64,000 nucleotides of DNA from Desmodesmus armatus (taxonomy: Eukaryota; Chlorophyta; Chlorophyceae; Sphaeropleales; Scenedesmaceae). The stretch's first letter is position 1; each line of letters starts with the position of its first letter. The translations under genes were made by a program, and so were the position numbers. The DNA lies in assembly GCA_007449985.2 (NCBI GenBank), contig VIIQ02000631.1, positions 62,001-126,000 on the forward strand, read 5' to 3'. This document shows positions 61,259 through 64,000 of this stretch, piece by piece. Below the pieces are notes generated by a model. The model saw only the letters and a list, made by a program, of their open reading frames with translations. It ran no database searches and was not told where the DNA came from.

Positions 61259-62453
61259 GTCTGCTGCTGTGCTGCCGGTTACCAGGTGCTGCTGCTGCTG
61301 CAGTTGCTGGTTGCAGCTACACTCTAGGTGTCGCAGTTACAGCCTCTTACAATTCAGTAAAACGGGTTCAAGCGTTGAACGGAAAGATGTCTTTCGCCTG
61401 CAAGCCAGAAACCTCACTAGCAGCGTGATCAGTGATATTTGATTTTGAATCAGCCGCAGGACGCAGGCGCAGTGGGATTCAGTTAACCTACTTGTTCGAA
61501 CAAAGAAACATGGTGCCGTAGCTTATTTTTCGTTTCCTGGCCTGTAATTGTGTTTTTGCCCTGGTCTGACCGGGTCCTGCGAGTGTCACTAGGATATGGT
61601 GGTCAGTTGCTTCCGTTGCAGGCCCTGCAATCCGATCTGTCACGTCTGCGCTCTCTCAACTCTCGTGCTGCTCGCAACTCCTCCTGTGTGCGTTCAACGC
61701 GTGTTGGTGCTTACTTCGGTTTGCACCAGCCTGGACGGTGTGGCAACGTGCAACGGGATTCAGAGGAACAATCTGGACCTGGGAGCTTCTCTGTGGGCTT
61801 CTTGAGGCTTTTGGACAGCCTGTGCTGTGAACCACCATCCAGCGGTGTGTGGTTCGAGAGTGCGTCGCCACAACTCGTGGTATCCGAAAACCGCCATAAT
61901 GTACGTTGTCCAAGTCGTCCAAGCGGGATCTGGCCTTCGCTTTGGTCCAGCTGGGCGTCAGCACCACAGCAGCAACAGGAGTGTCAGTGCAGATGCTACA
62001 AATGGGCGTGAGGGGCTGAGCCATGGAGTCATCCACATGCCACCATCCCATGAGACACCCTTGGTGCGTTGTTGGGGCCAGCTGGTCCTGTGGGCTGCAG
62101 AGGGTGGGGGGGTCCACGGTTTGAAGTGACTGCAGCCCGGGGGGGGGGGGGCACTCAAGGGTGTTCATGGTTGTTTGAACATGTAGTCAGTACCAGGTAT
62201 GGTTGTATCAAACAATAATCTTGTACCCTGGCGAGAGGGGGTGAGGGTATGTGCAGTAGGCCAGCAGAGATTGCCCTGTCATGGACATTGAGTAGTGTCT
62301 TCCTCTGCGCTATGTGCTGGCCCTCATGCACGTGTGGTGCCGCAATGCGTTTCCCCCCTGCGCACGTCATGACAATAACACCGACACTGGCTGCAGAATA
62401 CTGCAAGCGACCCTCCCTCACCCCCCCCCCACTCCTGCTTTGTTCTCCCGCAG
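61259..62453. promoter_or_regulatory. 5' region between LSm5 and the WGSPIGG-repeat gene
   Basis: Holds the LSm5 promoter and probably the undetected first exon(s) of the gene downstream. The A/T-richer part at 61330-61560 is a candidate promoter. A G run lies at 62139-62150 and a C run at 62421-62430, the latter acting as pyrimidine tract of the acceptor at 62451. Confidence 0.4.
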
Positions 62454-64000
62454 GCCGCTGCCCCCACTGCTCTTACCTGCCAGCCTATCCGGACAGCTGT
62501 CGTGCCCTGGATGCGCCACATCGCTGTGCTAATGCGCACACCCGACCACCACCACCATCTGCAGCACCGCCAGCAGCGGCTGCCACCCTCCTTGCGCACA
62601 CGCTGCAGCACGCAGGACTGCAGCAGCGCTGTGCTGACAGCAGCAGCTCCTTCCAGCACCAGCAGTAGCACCAACCCCAGCACAGTATGGGGTGAGGGCC
62701 CTGACCCCCTGACCATCTACCTGCCAGGTGCAGATGGGACTGCAGAGTCCTCACCGGCAGACCCTGCTTCTGCTGGCCTACCCAACACACCTACAGGTAA
62801 TGCCTTCCTTGTTTGTCTATTCCTTCCTGATCGTTCGAGGTCAAAATCCATAACAGAAAGGAAACGATGGAGCAGCTTTGACAGTATGGAATGCGGGCAC
62901 TTGAAAGATGCACACGCCCATCGTCCTTGCCCGCCAACTCGTGTGCACTGCTGCTGTATGTATCCCTGCAGTCGTGTCCAGCAGCAGCAACAGCCTGGCG
63001 TTGAAGCAGTCAGCCGCCCTGCAGCACAGGCAGCGTGGCGAGCTAGGGCTCAGGCCAGGCAGCGGCGGCAGCAGAACCCTACCCACCATGCTGCAGCAGC
63101 GGGGCACCAACAGCGCCCTGCAATCCAAGCCCCCTGTCGGCATCCCTGCTGCTGCTAACCCCAGCAAGCAGCAGTCTTCCATGGTACCAGTAGGTAACCT
63201 GCAGCCAAAGATGGCTGGCCCTATGGGCTTCCTCCCTGCGCTGCAGTGGGGCAACAGCAGCACTTACTGGGGTTCACCTATCGGTGGTACGCTGTTTATC
63301 AACCCTCCGGTTGAGGAGCCGCCTCAACTGCAGGCCACCATGCAGCAGCAGCACCGCCAGCAGCAGCACCAGCTTACTAAGGACAGCGGCGTGTACTGGG
63401 GCTCCCCCATTGGCGGTACCCTGTATGTGAACCCTCCTGTGGAAGACAGTGCAGCAGCAGCAGCAGCTGGTATGTCCCCTCAGCCGGCTGCTGCTGCCGC
63501 TGACAACAGCAGCAGCAAACGGCAGCGCATGTACTGGGGTTCACCCATCGGGGGCACCCTGTTCATCAACCCCCCAGTGGATGTACCCTTTGGTCAGGAC
63601 CCCTCCTTGACTTGCCAGCTCCTTAGGGAGGGTACTGGTACCTCTGCAGTGGCAGCAGCAGCCGGTGCCAATAGTGCTGCTGCAGGTGTGGTTGCAGCCG
63701 CCGCTGCTGCCGCCGGCAGCAATACACTGCTGCCGGGTGTCAGCATGGTCAGGAGCAACAGCAGCAAGACCTCACGCCTGCCCTTCCTGCCTCCATTCAA
63801 GTGGGGTGACACAAGCTCTAGCACGGTGCAGTGGGGGTCACCCATCGGCGGTACGTTGTACATCAACCCCCAGGCCCCTGCAGAGTGGCATGAGGGGCCC
63901 TGGGGCAGCGGCGGCAGCGGCTTTGGCAGCAGCAGCGGCGGCTCCGGCAACGGCAGCAGCAGTGCAGGAGGCGGGGGTGGCAGCAGGGCTGGGAGCAGCA
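62454..64000 (+). CDS. Protein with repeated WGSPIGGTL(F/Y)(I/V)NP motif, partial, function unknown
   Basis: Two exons seen, 62454-62796 and 62972 to beyond the window end, joined in phase (ACA G|TC); the 5' end is not identified and the 3' end is cut off. The protein is low-complexity (A, S, Q, G, P) and probably disordered, but carries four near-identical motifs: YWGSPIGGTLFINPPV (Trp codon at 63268), YWGSPIGGTLYVNPPV (63397), YWGSPIGGTLFINPPV (63535) and QWGSPIGGTLYINPQ (63832), at intervals of 43, 46 and 99 residues. The first and last are preceded by a second WG motif (LQWGNSSTY, FKWGDTSSSTVQ). An earlier TVWGEGPDPLTIYLP (about 62684) may be a diverged fifth copy. The sequence ends in a Gly/Ser-rich run. 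No family recognised; evenly spaced short motifs in a disordered chain suggest a multivalent scaffold. Confidence 0.7.

Noticed and set aside
61840..61870. TTCGAG phrase resembling a tRNA T-arm
   Set aside because: No matching acceptor, D or anticodon stems around it; no tRNA found in the window by eye.

Overview
This is nuclear DNA of a eukaryotic green alga, most likely a chlorophycean (Chlamydomonas-like order). The evidence is dense multi-exon genes with GT-AG introns whose acceptors read (C)n-TGCAG, CAG/CTG runs coding for Q, A and S, a plant-type F-box/Tubby protein, a plastid-type carotenoid-isomerase-like enzyme, TGTAA boxes downstream of some stops, and a short internal tract of the 8-base telomere unit TTTTAGGG used by Chlamydomonas relatives. 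I cannot name the species.

Layout. 1-3.9 kb: A/C-rich DNA with no gene I can support. 3.9-4.9 kb: a small Q-rich gene (-). 5.9-12.1 kb: an intact 14-exon KDZ-type (Kyakuja-Dileera-Zisupton) transposase gene (+), followed by a 555-bp tandem array (12.7-14.7 kb). 15.5-18.4 kb: a zinc-finger, Ala/Pro-rich protein (-). 20.3-26.5 kb: a secreted cysteine-rich modular protein (+) interrupted by one in-frame TAG. 27.9-31.5 kb: two identical 712-bp elements in direct orientation bracketing 2.25 kb. 33.8 kb: a head-to-head telomere-like tract. 34.0-37.0 kb (-): F-box/Tubby-like protein, divergent from 37.4-42.8 kb (+), a CRTISO-like FAD oxidoreductase. 45.3-46.6 kb (-): a coiled-coil gene, divergent from 47.0-57.1 kb (+), an 18-exon gene encoding a FGGY pentulose kinase fused in frame to ribulose-5-phosphate 3-epimerase. 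58.0-59.0 kb (+): BTB/POZ gene with a frameshift. 60.7-61.3 kb (-): LSm5. 62.5 kb to the window end (+): a protein with a repeated WGSPIGGTL motif.

The exon models of the kinase-epimerase, KDZ, CRTISO-like, Tubby and LSm5 genes, and of the secreted protein apart from its TAG, stay in phase across every junction, which is the main support for them.

Two things stand out. First, the kinase-epimerase fusion would carry out two successive steps (D-ribulose to ribulose-5-P to xylulose-5-P) in one cytosolic polypeptide. Second, there is a recurrent 'exon echo' pattern: decayed or near-identical copies of exon edges, with their splice sites, lie in the introns beside the functional exon in at least three genes.
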